From: an uncultured Flavobacteriaceae bacterium
GTDB taxonomy: Bacteria; Bacteroidota; Bacteroidia; Flavobacteriales; Flavobacteriaceae
Assembly (NCBI GenBank): GCA_947489085.1
Contig: CANLCJ010000005.1
Span: 1 to 64,000 of the forward strand
Length of the DNA: 64,000 nucleotides
Reading direction: 5' to 3'
Of this stretch, positions 46,327 through 54,390 are shown piece after piece. The notes beneath the pieces were generated by a model. It worked only from the letters and a program-made list of their open reading frames with translations, made no database searches and had not been told where the DNA came from. The translations under genes and the position numbers were made by a program. Numbering within the stretch: position 1 is the stretch's first letter; each line of letters begins with the position of its first letter.

Positions 46327-47004
46327 TTGGCATTATTACTACATATTGAGTCTGCAACTACAAATTGTTCTGTAGCACTATCTAAAAATGGCAAAACAAT
46401 AGCCTTAAAGGAAGATGCTAGAAACGGCTACTCTCATGCAGAAAAACTACATGTATATATAAATGAAGTTTTAGAACAAGCCAATATTAATCGAGAGCAT
46501 TTAGATGGAATTGTGGTAAGCAAAGGGCCTGGGTCTTACACAGGTTTACGTATAGGCGTTTCTGCTGCAAAAGGACTGGCTTATGCTTTAGAAAAACCAC
46601 TATTATCTATACCAACTCTAGAGGTGCTGGCACAACAGGTTGCCATAGAAGAGGGCGTTATTGTAGCATTATTAGATGCAAGGCGCATGGAAGTTTATGC
46701 TGCTGTTTTCGATAAAAATTACAACCAAATACGATCTACAGAAGCGCAAATTTTAGACGAAACCGCTTTTAGAGACTATTTAAAAAATGGCAAAGTGTAT
46801 TTTATAGGAAATGGTGTTGAAAAAACAAAAACGGTAATAGCGCATCCCAATGCTGTTTTTATCGAAGATAAATTACCTTCGGCAAATAATATGGGGGGTA
46901 TTGCAAATGAGAAGTACAAAAAAAGCGACACCGAAGATGTCGCTTATTTTGAGCCTTTTTACTTAAAGGATTTCGTGGCTTTAAAACCGAAACCCAAAAT
47001 ATAA
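46327..47004 (+). CDS. tsaB: tRNA threonylcarbamoyladenosine biosynthesis protein TsaB
   Basis: Partner of TsaD in making N6-threonylcarbamoyladenosine in tRNA position 37. 225 residues, ASKHA-type fold. N-terminus LLHIESATTNCSVALSKNG and the signature VSKGPGSYTGLRIGVSAAKGLAYAL are diagnostic; TsaB lacks the metal site of TsaD, as expected. The start is TTG, three bases after the tolC stop. The coding DNA near its end (46918-46945) doubles as the terminator of the convergent mscS gene. Confidence 0.94.
   Translation: MALLLHIESATTNCSVALSKNGKTIALKEDARNGYSHAEKLHVYINEVLEQANINREHLDGIVVSKGPGSYTGLRIGVSAAKGLAYALEKPLLSIPTLEVLAQQVAIEEGVIVALLDARRMEVYAAVFDKNYNQIRSTEAQILDETAFRDYLKNGKVYFIGNGVEKTKTVIAHPNAVFIEDKLPSANNMGGIANEKYKKSDTEDVAYFEPFYLKDFVALKPKPKI
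46918..46945 (-). terminator. mscS terminator embedded in the tsaB coding sequence
   Basis: On the reverse strand AAGCGACA and TGTCGCTT enclose a TCTTCGG loop containing a C-UUCG-G tetraloop, followed by seven T. It lies 73 bases after the mscS stop and within the last 30 codons of tsaB (the KKSDTEDVAYF segment). Confidence 0.8.
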
Positions 47005-47017
47005 TTAGATTAAAAAA

Positions 47018-47833
47018 TTAACCTTCTTTATGTATTTCAACACTGTGTGGGTAAGGAATTTCTATACCTGCAGCGTCTAATGCCAATTTGCAATTTTCTA
47101 TGGTTCCAAAATAAACGTCCCAATAATCTGCAACAGAAGCATAAGGTCTCACTGCAAAATTTACAGAACTATCTGCTAATTCAGATACATTAACAGAAGG
47201 TGCAGGATCTTGTAATACCTTTGGGTTGTCTGTTAATACCTTTAATAATAAATCTTTAGTTTGTTTAATATCTGCATCATAACTTACGCCAATAGTTAAG
47301 TCTACACGTAACTTACCTTCGGTGGTATAATTGGTAATATTTCCGTTAGATAAAGAACCATTCGGTACTATAATTTCTTTATTTGTAGGAGATACTAATT
47401 TAGTGGTAAAGATTTCTATTTCCTTTACAACACCAAGCTCGCCTTGTGCTTCAATAAGGTCTCCTATTTTAAAGGGTTTAAAAATCATAATTAATACACC
47501 TCCAGCAAAATTGCCTAGAGACCCCTGTAATGCCATACCAATAGCAAGACCAGCGGCAGCTAAAATAGCGGCAAAAGATGTCGTTTCTACACCCAATGTG
47601 CCTAATACAGATATAATTAAAATAACTTTTAAGATCCATCCAGCTAGATTCAATAGGAATTTTTGAAGGCTTTCATCGTAATTTTGTTTCGACATTACCT
47701 TTTTTGCGGCCTTAATTATTTTTTTAATAACCCAAGATCCTATAATCCATATTGCAATGGCGCCAATAATTTTTGTGCCATATTCGGTAGCTAATCCAAG
47801 TAGTTTTTCTGTTTCGATGTTTTCTAAATCCAT
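47018..47833 (-). CDS. mscS: Small-conductance mechanosensitive channel MscS
   Basis: Stretch-activated channel protecting against hypo-osmotic shock, 271 residues. Three N-terminal helices (about 15-35, 60-80 and 88-110); the pore helix has GLAIGMALQGSLGNFAGGVLIMIF, followed by the beta domain FKPFKIGDLIEAQGELGVVKEIEIFTT and a C-terminal alpha-beta domain. Length and motifs match E. coli-type MscS. It is convergent with tsaB and uses a terminator inside that gene. Confidence 0.94.
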   Translation of the reverse strand: MDLENIETEKLLGLATEYGTKIIGAIAIWIIGSWVIKKIIKAAKKVMSKQNYDESLQKFLLNLAGWILKVILIISVLGTLGVETTSFAAILAAAGLAIGMALQGSLGNFAGGVLIMIFKPFKIGDLIEAQGELGVVKEIEIFTTKLVSPTNKEIIVPNGSLSNGNITNYTTEGKLRVDLTIGVSYDADIKQTKDLLLKVLTDNPKVLQDPAPSVNVSELADSSVNFAVRPYASVADYWDVYFGTIENCKLALDAAGIEIPYPHSVEIHKEG

Positions 47834-47909
47834 AATTGTTAAAGGTTGATTAAAAGTGATAAAATTTAAAATTAGTTATTATTTATAGTATTTGTTTGCG
47901 GATAAATTG

Positions 47910-48209
47910 TCATGGTAAAAATGAATCAGTACTAAAATAGTTTTCTTGTTGGTAAGACCCATAACTACCTGCTATAGTCACACCAAAACGAAAGAATAGT
48001 ATTTTACCTGCGAGTTTTACTAAGTTGCTATAAATTGAGCCAACCGTTAAGACTTGGCTATAGGTGTCTTGATGTACAGCAAATAATTTAGTGTTCGGCT
48101 TAAATTGTTTCGATTTCAGCTTAAAATGCTTTAGTGTAGTGCCAGTCCACAGAAATACCTCTAATATGAGGTATTGAAACGTTGCAATGCTAGTTAATGT
48201 AAAGCGCAT
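47910..48209 (-). CDS. Hypothetical small protein between yyaL-like gene and mscS
   Basis: 99 codons starting with an ATG five bases after the stop of the DUF255 gene, on the same strand. The first part is hydrophobic (TSIATFQYLILEVFLW), the middle basic (KHFKLKSKQFKPNTK), and the end polar with SYGSYQQENYF. I recognise no family. Close spacing favours a real gene in the same transcript, but composition is not strongly protein-like and it could be chance. Confidence 0.35.
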   Translation of the reverse strand: MRFTLTSIATFQYLILEVFLWTGTTLKHFKLKSKQFKPNTKLFAVHQDTYSQVLTVGSIYSNLVKLAGKILFFRFGVTIAGSYGSYQQENYFSTDSFLP

Positions 48210-48213
48210 AAGA

Positions 48214-50322
48214 CTATTGTTCAATTAATTTAATTGCAGCTTCGGCTGTTGTAACAGGAAGCTTGCAAGCTTTATTAACGCAAACATAAATTAAGGTTTT
48301 ATCTGGGTTAAATCTTCTAGCTAACAAAGGCATATCTTCATGCTCTGTAGTACTGCCAACAATAAGTGCATTGGGCACGTAGTGTTGCTTAAAGTTGTAT
48401 AATTTATCTTTAGCAGAGCTGCCCACAATAGCCACTTCGTAGTACGGATTGGTGTAGTTTAGCATTAAATCCAACCAATTGGAATACGAGGAGGGGTAAT
48501 TTGTAATATCTTTTTGTATGGTATGCAACATTTGAGATGCTGTAGTTTCAAACGTCTTATCATCAAAATAATGCGCTAATTTAAAGAGGTTTTTAGCCAT
48601 TATAGAATTGCTGCTAGGTATTACATTGTCATAATACACTTTGTTGCGAGATACTAGCGCGGCGTCTTCACTAGAAGTATAAAAAAAGAGGGTACTATCT
48701 TTATCTAGAAAATAATTAAAAGTGTAATCGGCCAGTTGTTTCGCTTTATAAAGCCAAGCATCATTTAAAGTCGTTTCATATAAAGTAATAAAGGCTTCTA
48801 TAACGATAGCATAATCGTCCATGTAGGCGTTAATTTTACTTTGTCCTGCCTTATAGGTATGGTTAAGGCTGTTATTTTCTTGAAGTAATTTAGAACTTAT
48901 AAACTCTGCGTTTTTTAGTGCTGCATCTAAATACTGTTTGTTATTAAAAACGCGGTAAGCATCTAAATAAGCTTTAAGCATAAGACCATTCCATGACGTA
49001 AGGATTTTATCGTCTAACCTTGGCTTTGGTCTGGCATTGCGAATGTTTAACAGTGCTGCTTTCCAAGAGACTTTTTTAGCGTCTAGAGTACTTTGGGTTA
49101 TATTGAATTGTTTTAAAATGGCGCTATCACTATCTTTTCTAATTAAAACGTAATTTTCATCTTCCCAAAGCCCAAAATTATTGATGTTGTAATACGCAGA
49201 AAACAATTCAAAATCGGCTTTTAAGGCATCTTTAAGAAACGCTTTTTGCCAAACATAGAAAGCCCCTTCCTCTAAATCGCCGTTACTGGTTTTGCTATCT
49301 GCATCAAAGGATGCATAGAATGCCCCTTCTTCTGTAGTCATGTCGGTTTTAATAAAGTTTAAGGTTTCTTCTACGACCTCTTTAAAAAGTTTATTTTTAG
49401 TAAGCAAGAACGCATCTGCATATAAACTTACCAATTGCGCGTTATCATAAAGCATTTTTTCGAAATGCGGTACGTGCCATTTTTCATCTACAGAATACCT
49501 AGAAAACCCTCCGCCAACATGATCGTAAACACCACCATAGGCCATTTTAGTTAGTGTAAGGTTAACGTATTCTAAGAGTGATTTATCGTTGGTTTGGTGG
49601 GCGTAGCGCAATAAGAAATGGTAATTATTGGGCATCATAAATTTAGGAGCACCGTTTAGACCTCCAAATTTAGAGTCGAATTGCTTAGACCACTGTTTAA
49701 CAGCATCTGCTATGGTTTCTTTATTAAAAGCAAGTGTGTTGGTATTTGGCTTTATTATAGATGTGGATTGCAAACCACGTTCTACATGATCTGCCTGTTG
49801 TATCAGTTTATCAGGGTTATCTTTATAAAGCTTGGCAATTTGCTCTAAAACACTTGTCCATTGCTTTTTGGGGAAATAAGTGCCACCCCAAATTGGTCTG
49901 CCATCTGGTAAAGCTACAACATTTAGAGGCCAACCACCACTTCCCGTCATTAATTGTACAGCATTCATGTATACTTGATCTACATCTGGGCGCTCTTCTC
50001 GGTCTACTTTTACAGGAATAAAATTAGAATTCATGGTTTGTGCCACCAAAGAGTCTTCGAAACTCTCATGTTCCATAACATGGCACCAGTGGCATGCAGA
50101 GTAGCCCACACTTATTAATAACAATTTATTTTCGGCTTTGGCTCTAGCTAAAGTTTTAGCGTTCCAAGCGTTCCAATTTACAGGGTTATGGGCATGTTGT
50201 AGTAGGTAAGGGCTGGTTTCGTCTACAAGTGCATTTGTATGCTTAAATTGAGGCTGAGGTGTTGTGTTTTGACCTTTACAGCTTAATAATATAAAGAGTA
50301 ATACTAGAGGGATATACTTCAT
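48214..50322 (-). CDS. YyaL/DUF255 thioredoxin-domain lipoprotein
   Basis: 702 residues. The signal sequence ends in a lipobox at Cys15 (ILLSC), so unlike many relatives the protein is exported. The N-terminal DUF255 thioredoxin-like domain begins LVDETSPYLLQHAHNPVNW and has YSACHWCHVMEHESFED with CxxC at 77-80. The large C-terminal part is an alpha/alpha toroid as in glycoside hydrolase-like families (GGVYDHVGGGFSRYSVDEKWHVPHFEKMLYDNAQL). Function is unknown; spermatogenesis-associated protein 20 is the eukaryotic relative. The start codon lies four bases after a strong -7 box. Confidence 0.9.
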   Translation of the reverse strand: MKYIPLVLLFILLSCKGQNTTPQPQFKHTNALVDETSPYLLQHAHNPVNWNAWNAKTLARAKAENKLLLISVGYSACHWCHVMEHESFEDSLVAQTMNSNFIPVKVDREERPDVDQVYMNAVQLMTGSGGWPLNVVALPDGRPIWGGTYFPKKQWTSVLEQIAKLYKDNPDKLIQQADHVERGLQSTSIIKPNTNTLAFNKETIADAVKQWSKQFDSKFGGLNGAPKFMMPNNYHFLLRYAHQTNDKSLLEYVNLTLTKMAYGGVYDHVGGGFSRYSVDEKWHVPHFEKMLYDNAQLVSLYADAFLLTKNKLFKEVVEETLNFIKTDMTTEEGAFYASFDADSKTSNGDLEEGAFYVWQKAFLKDALKADFELFSAYYNINNFGLWEDENYVLIRKDSDSAILKQFNITQSTLDAKKVSWKAALLNIRNARPKPRLDDKILTSWNGLMLKAYLDAYRVFNNKQYLDAALKNAEFISSKLLQENNSLNHTYKAGQSKINAYMDDYAIVIEAFITLYETTLNDAWLYKAKQLADYTFNYFLDKDSTLFFYTSSEDAALVSRNKVYYDNVIPSSNSIMAKNLFKLAHYFDDKTFETTASQMLHTIQKDITNYPSSYSNWLDLMLNYTNPYYEVAIVGSSAKDKLYNFKQHYVPNALIVGSTTEHEDMPLLARRFNPDKTLIYVCVNKACKLPVTTAEAAIKLIEQ

Positions 50323-50326
50323 ATCC

Positions 50327-50334
50327 CAAAGTTA
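50327..50334 (-). promoter_or_regulatory. -7 box immediately before the DUF255 gene
   Basis: Reverse-strand TAACTTTG is an exact TAnnTTTG match ending four bases before the ATG. Transcription from it would start at or just around the start codon. The -33 region falls in the T-rich tail of the dodecin terminator. Confidence 0.45.
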
Positions 50335-50350
50335 ATTAAATAAAAGGCAT

Positions 50351-50381
50351 AAAAAAAGCGTTCAATTTTTTTGAACGCTTT
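50351..50381 (-). terminator. Terminator of the dodecin gene
   Basis: Reverse-strand AAAGCGTTCAA pairs with TTGAACGCTTT (11 bp, five-base loop) and is followed by more T residues. It is 25 bases after the dodecin stop. Confidence 0.9.
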
Positions 50382-50405
50382 GTAAAAAGAGTTATAAAAC
50401 TCATG

Positions 50406-50606
50406 TTATTTTACTTCAAAAGTAATTTTTATATTCACTCTAAAGTCTGTAATGTCTCCATCACTAACACTTGCACTCTGGTCTTGCACGTAAACAGAGC
50501 GTATGTTTTTTACGCTTTTAGAAGCATGTCTTACTGCTTTTCTGGTAGCGTCTTCCCAACTTTTTTCTGAGTTTGCTAATACTTCAATAACTTTTAATAC
50601 TGCCAT
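50406..50606 (-). CDS. Dodecin flavin-binding protein
   Basis: Dodecameric flavin storage protein, 66 residues, the usual length. The pattern MAVLKVIEVLANSEKSWEDA, KNIRSVYVQDQSASV and FRVNIKITFEV matches dodecins, including the tryptophan that stacks on flavin (in KSWEDA). Single gene with its own terminator. Confidence 0.93.
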   Translation of the reverse strand: MAVLKVIEVLANSEKSWEDATRKAVRHASKSVKNIRSVYVQDQSASVSDGDITDFRVNIKITFEVK

Positions 50607-50678
50607 AATATCAAATTTTTTAAATTAATTTAGTTTTTTCTAAAATACTAATTTTTTGACACGTGGCATTGAGAAAAG

Positions 50679-51584
50679 TCACCCGTTAATAGCTTCTACA
50701 ATTTCTACCTTTCCTGGTAACATTTGTTTTAGCATGTTTTCGATGCCGTTTTTAAGTGTAAATGTAGACGAAGGACATCCACTACAGGCGCCTTGTAGCA
50801 TTACACTAACGCTTTTTTCGTCTGCATTATAGCCCATAAATTGAATATTACCCCCATCACTGGCCACGGCAGGTTTTACATATTCTTCTAAAATGTTTAC
50901 AATTTCTTTAGAAACATCGTCTAAATTCTCGAATTTTTTATCCAATTGCGGAGCAGATTGTTGTAGCTTTTCTGCGGCTTCTGCCAATACAACATCTTTA
51001 CCTTCTGCTATAAAATCTCTTATGCGTGTTCTTAACTCTACAGTAATATCTTGCCATTCTGCTATGTCGTATTTAGTTACAGATACGTAATTTTCTTCTA
51101 TAAACACACTTTTTACAAAAGGAAAGTGAAATAGCTCTAGCGCCAAAGGCGATAGTTTAGCTTCGTCTATAGAAGTAAACTCAAATAAGGTTGTAGCAAT
51201 TTTTTTGTTGGCAACAAACTTCATAACAGCAGGGTTTGGAGTAGCCTCTGCATATACCGTTACTGGGGTTTGTTTTTTGGGTGTAGCATCTTCTGTTATT
51301 ACAGCACCGCCTTCGTTTAAATAAGCTTCTATTTGTTGCGCAACTTCATCTTGAACATCATTCCAAGCTACAATGTCGTAACGCTCTACAGCAATAAAGT
51401 TTCCAGAGATATATACTTTTTTAACAAAAGGCAAGTAGAACAATTGCTGTGCTAATGGAGAAGATTTTGCTTCATCAATATTACTAAATTCGAAACTTTG
51501 ATGTTTCGTTATAAATTGATTCACTTCAAACTTAACTATAGCGTCGTTTGATGTACTTTGTATTGAGACTTTAAATTCACTCAT
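50679..51584 (-). CDS. Nfu-type iron-sulfur scaffold with two tandem Nfu N-terminal domains
   Basis: Delivers iron-sulfur clusters to target proteins. 301 residues in three parts: an Nfu_N domain at about 5-90 (FEFSNIDEAKSSPLAQQLFYLPFVKKVYI), a second homologous Nfu_N domain at about 108-190 (FEFTSIDEAKLSPLALELFHFPFVKSVFI), and a C-terminal NifU domain (about 220-301) with the cluster-binding CSGC (Cys267, Cys270). Most Nfu proteins have one N-terminal domain, so the tandem copy is a duplication, clear from the parallel sequences. A decayed copy of its 5' end lies just upstream. Confidence 0.92.
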   Translation of the reverse strand: MSEFKVSIQSTSNDAIVKFEVNQFITKHQSFEFSNIDEAKSSPLAQQLFYLPFVKKVYISGNFIAVERYDIVAWNDVQDEVAQQIEAYLNEGGAVITEDATPKKQTPVTVYAEATPNPAVMKFVANKKIATTLFEFTSIDEAKLSPLALELFHFPFVKSVFIEENYVSVTKYDIAEWQDITVELRTRIRDFIAEGKDVVLAEAAEKLQQSAPQLDKKFENLDDVSKEIVNILEEYVKPAVASDGGNIQFMGYNADEKSVSVMLQGACSGCPSSTFTLKNGIENMLKQMLPGKVEIVEAING

Positions 51585-51600
51585 TTCAACTAATTTTTTA

Positions 51601-51608
51601 CAAAAATA
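51601..51608 (-). promoter_or_regulatory. Promoter -7 box of the Nfu gene
   Basis: Reverse-strand TATTTTTG, an exact TAnnTTTG match, is 16 bases before the Nfu start codon. The equivalent position in the duplicated upstream copy has lost the motif. Confidence 0.6.
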
Positions 51609-51686
51609 CTAAAAGAAACAGGAGATATGTCATCTTTCAATAATTAGATGAGGTTTACTTTTCTATAATATGTTTTACTGAGAAAT

Positions 51687-51782
51687 TTAGAAATTCTGGT
51701 GTCTGGTTATAGATTGATTCATCTCAAACTTAATTAGAATTTTATTTGGTGTATTTTGTATTGAGACCTTAAAATCACTCAC
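51687..51782 (-). pseudogene. Decayed duplicate of the Nfu gene 5' end
   Basis: The reverse strand encodes V-SDFKVSIQNTPNKILIKFE and MNQSITRHQNF then a stop, aligning residue by residue with the Nfu N-terminus (M-SEFKVSIQSTSNDAIVKFE, VNQFITKHQSF). The start has become GTG, a stop follows 31 codons, and the rest is gone. The similarity continues into the upstream leader (to about 51835), so the duplication included the promoter region. Not expected to make a functional protein. Confidence 0.8.
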
Positions 51783-51948
51783 TTCAACTATTTTTTTATA
51801 AAAAAACTAAAAGAAAAACAAGATATACTTATCTTGAGCCTCTAAGTGCTATTTTAAACCTTTTGCCCACAATAAAGTCTATTATTAAACGTAATGCTAT
51901 ACAGGTGTTATAGTAACACATTCTGTTAGTGCTTTAGTTATAAAGTTC

Positions 51949-52953
51949 ATGAAATTAAGCTATTCTATTCTATCTCTTTTTGTGCTTTTTTGCGCAAGTC
52001 ATGGTACTGCGCAAGAAGGGTTACCCATTTATACAGATTATTTAACAGATAATTATTATTTGCTACACCCGTCTATGGCTGGTGCAGCAAATTGTGCTCA
52101 AGTTCGAGTTACAGGCCGCCAACAATGGTTTGGAAACGAAGATGCGCCTAAATTAGTAACAGCAAATTTCAACACACGTATTGGAGATTCGCCATCTGCA
52201 ATAGGAGCCATTGCTTATGCAGATAGTAATGGGTTTCATTCTCAAAACGGAGCTTATTTAACCTATGCGCACCATTTGCAATTTTCGAGATCGGAGTTAG
52301 ATTTAAATATGTTGTCCTTTGGTTTAAGTGCTGGTTTTATTCAGTACCAACTAGATGAAACAACCTTTCCTTTCGATGGTTTCGACCCCATTGTACAAGG
52401 CGTTGTGCAAAATGCTATAAATTTTAATTTAGATTTTGGCTTTTCTTACCAGTACTTGGATTATTATGTGCATGGCACTGTTAAAAATTTATTGAATAAC
52501 GAGGGAATTAACAACGATATTTTAGTAACTAATAATTTGAGACAGTATTTAGTATCAGTTGGAAAGGTTTTTGGAAAATTTGGGAGTACCTTAAGTTATG
52601 AGCCTTCATTACTATTTCAATACAGAGAGGGTACACAGGAAGCTAATCTAGATATTAATGCTAAAGTATATAAACAACTTGATTTTGGTACAATTTGGGG
52701 AGGCTTATCTTATAGAGCCAGTTTAGACGGTGCAGAATTTCAAAATAACTCTGGCAACATAGAAACACAACGTTTGCAACAAATTACACCAATTTTAGGT
52801 GTAAATTACAAAGAATTTTTATTTGCTTACAATTACACTTACCAAGCTAATGCAGTGGTGTTAAGTAACGGTGGTTTTCATCAAATTACAATAGGCTACG
52901 ATTTTAATTGCAGAAAAGAGCGCTACCAATGTAATTGTCCCGCAGTAAATTAA
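51949..52953 (+). CDS. PorP/SprF-family type IX secretion membrane protein
   Basis: Outer-membrane beta-barrel of the PorP/SprF family, 334 residues. Signal peptide to about residue 21 (HGTAQ). Family features: YTDYLTDNYYLLHPSMAGAANC near the mature N-terminus, TGRQQWFG, the alternating hydrophobic strands, and a C-terminal GGFHQITIGYDF. Members help some type IX secretion substrates or gliding adhesins cross or attach; this copy is an orphan, without an adjacent SprB-like adhesin or other por gene. A short GTGTTA/TAACAC dyad (51905-51919) lies in its leader. Confidence 0.9.
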   Translation: MKLSYSILSLFVLFCASHGTAQEGLPIYTDYLTDNYYLLHPSMAGAANCAQVRVTGRQQWFGNEDAPKLVTANFNTRIGDSPSAIGAIAYADSNGFHSQNGAYLTYAHHLQFSRSELDLNMLSFGLSAGFIQYQLDETTFPFDGFDPIVQGVVQNAINFNLDFGFSYQYLDYYVHGTVKNLLNNEGINNDILVTNNLRQYLVSVGKVFGKFGSTLSYEPSLLFQYREGTQEANLDINAKVYKQLDFGTIWGGLSYRASLDGAEFQNNSGNIETQRLQQITPILGVNYKEFLFAYNYTYQANAVVLSNGGFHQITIGYDFNCRKERYQCNCPAVN

Positions 52954-52960
52954 ATTGTAC

Positions 52961-52989
52961 CTTGAATTTAATACCGTATTAAACTCAAG
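52961..52989. terminator. Palindrome between convergent porP and VWA genes
   Basis: CTTGAaTTTAATAC and GTATTAAAcTCAAG form a nearly perfect stem (one mismatch) with essentially no loop spacer. It lies just after the porP stop and before the end of the reverse-strand gene. No T-run follows on either strand, so a bidirectional terminator role is uncertain. Confidence 0.4.
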
Positions 52990-53030
52990 ATACAAATAAC
53001 ACTAAAAAAATTACTTCTAATAACTAACAG

Positions 53031-54179
53031 TTACCAACTGTACTTCTTTAACTTGGCTTGTTTTTTAATAGCAGAAGTCATAGCACTTTCCAATCCATTA
53101 GCAGAGGTTTTTTGTTTTTCAGAAATATACACTTTACGTTTGGCATTTAAATCTTGAATCTTTTTTTGAATTGTTTCCCGAGCTTTTTGTTTTTCAGATA
53201 CAAAGGCTTTAATTTCTACTGTAGATTTTCCCTTAAGTACTTCTGGTAAGGTTTCGGTTTCCAGATCTTCAATGGCTACTTCCTCTGCCTCGACAGCATC
53301 CACCAAATCCCATTTTGAGTTTTTATATAAATGCGAACTTTTACTTACTGTACGCCCTACGGCATTTGCCTTACTGTAGCCGCTAGCATTGGCGTCTTGT
53401 TCTGCTTGCAACTGTACTTTTTCTTTACCACGATTACCGTAAGCCACATACGTTTTATTTAAGTTTTCGTTGAGTTGTAGTATCTCGTCATCGTAAGGCG
53501 AGGCAACATGTACAGTAGCTTGGTTATGGTTAATGGCTATATAATCGCCATTAGTTAAATCGGCACCATCTTTCCAATGTTCATGAACCCCGTTAGAATA
53601 CGCCCCGCAGTATATTGTATTTACAGTTACATCTTTTTCGTTGGCATTAGTAGCAGCATGTTTGTAGCTTACTTTACCCTGAGTAAAAGGTTCGTTTCCA
53701 GCAATAAAAACAAGTTTTAAGTCATCAGGATTATTGCCCCAATTTAATTGTTGTAACGAGGTTTCTATAACTTGGCCGCAAAATTCGCTACCACCGTTAG
53801 TAGTAAGTTCGAAAAGTGCTTTAGAAATCGCGTCTAAATCATTACTAAAAGGTAGAACCTGTTTTATAAATCCATTTTTACTCGATAGCCTATCGTTACC
53901 ATACTCGTATAAAGCAATTTCTAAACTCGGTTTGTCAACGCCACATTTGGCATAAGACAACTCGTTTACAATTTGCCAGAGTTGTGCTTTGGCCTGGTCT
54001 ATTAAACCGTCCATACTATTGCTGGTATCCAACAGCAACGCCACTTTAATAAAATGTTTATTAGGTGTCTTGTGTTCAATACCTGTATTACCAACATCCT
54101 TTGTTTTGGTGTTAGCATTACAAGCCATCATGCTCAGTAGAGCAAGGCCATATATAAGGGTTTTGCGTTTAAATGCCAT
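53031..54179 (-). CDS. Von Willebrand factor A domain lipoprotein
   Basis: 382 residues. Lipoprotein signal ending at Cys20 (LLSMMAC). The VWA domain runs from about 42 to 235 with a complete MIDAS metal site: DTSNS (51-55) and downstream Thr and Asp positions (TNGGSEFCGQ, FIAGNEPF). The C-terminal third is basic and coiled-coil-like (IQKKIQDLNAKRKVYISEKQ). It would present a metal-dependent ligand-binding surface in the periplasm or at the outer membrane. Ligand unknown. Divergent from the histidine kinase gene next door. Confidence 0.87.
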   Translation of the reverse strand: MAFKRKTLIYGLALLSMMACNANTKTKDVGNTGIEHKTPNKHFIKVALLLDTSNSMDGLIDQAKAQLWQIVNELSYAKCGVDKPSLEIALYEYGNDRLSSKNGFIKQVLPFSNDLDAISKALFELTTNGGSEFCGQVIETSLQQLNWGNNPDDLKLVFIAGNEPFTQGKVSYKHAATNANEKDVTVNTIYCGAYSNGVHEHWKDGADLTNGDYIAINHNQATVHVASPYDDEILQLNENLNKTYVAYGNRGKEKVQLQAEQDANASGYSKANAVGRTVSKSSHLYKNSKWDLVDAVEAEEVAIEDLETETLPEVLKGKSTVEIKAFVSEKQKARETIQKKIQDLNAKRKVYISEKQKTSANGLESAMTSAIKKQAKLKKYSW

Positions 54180-54390
54180 AATTGTTCTTTTTAAGATTAA
54201 TAGGGTAAAATTAATATCCCGTATTTGCAGAAAAAAAGCAGAATGCGTGAGTGCTACTTTTAAATGCGTAACGCCAACATCTTAATGTGTAAAGCAGGTT
54301 ATTTTAGCAGTAAAAGCACGCTTATCGAGAGTTTTCAATTTTATTATATCAGTGAAAGTGCGTAAGTTTAGCTTCAATACTATAAATGAG

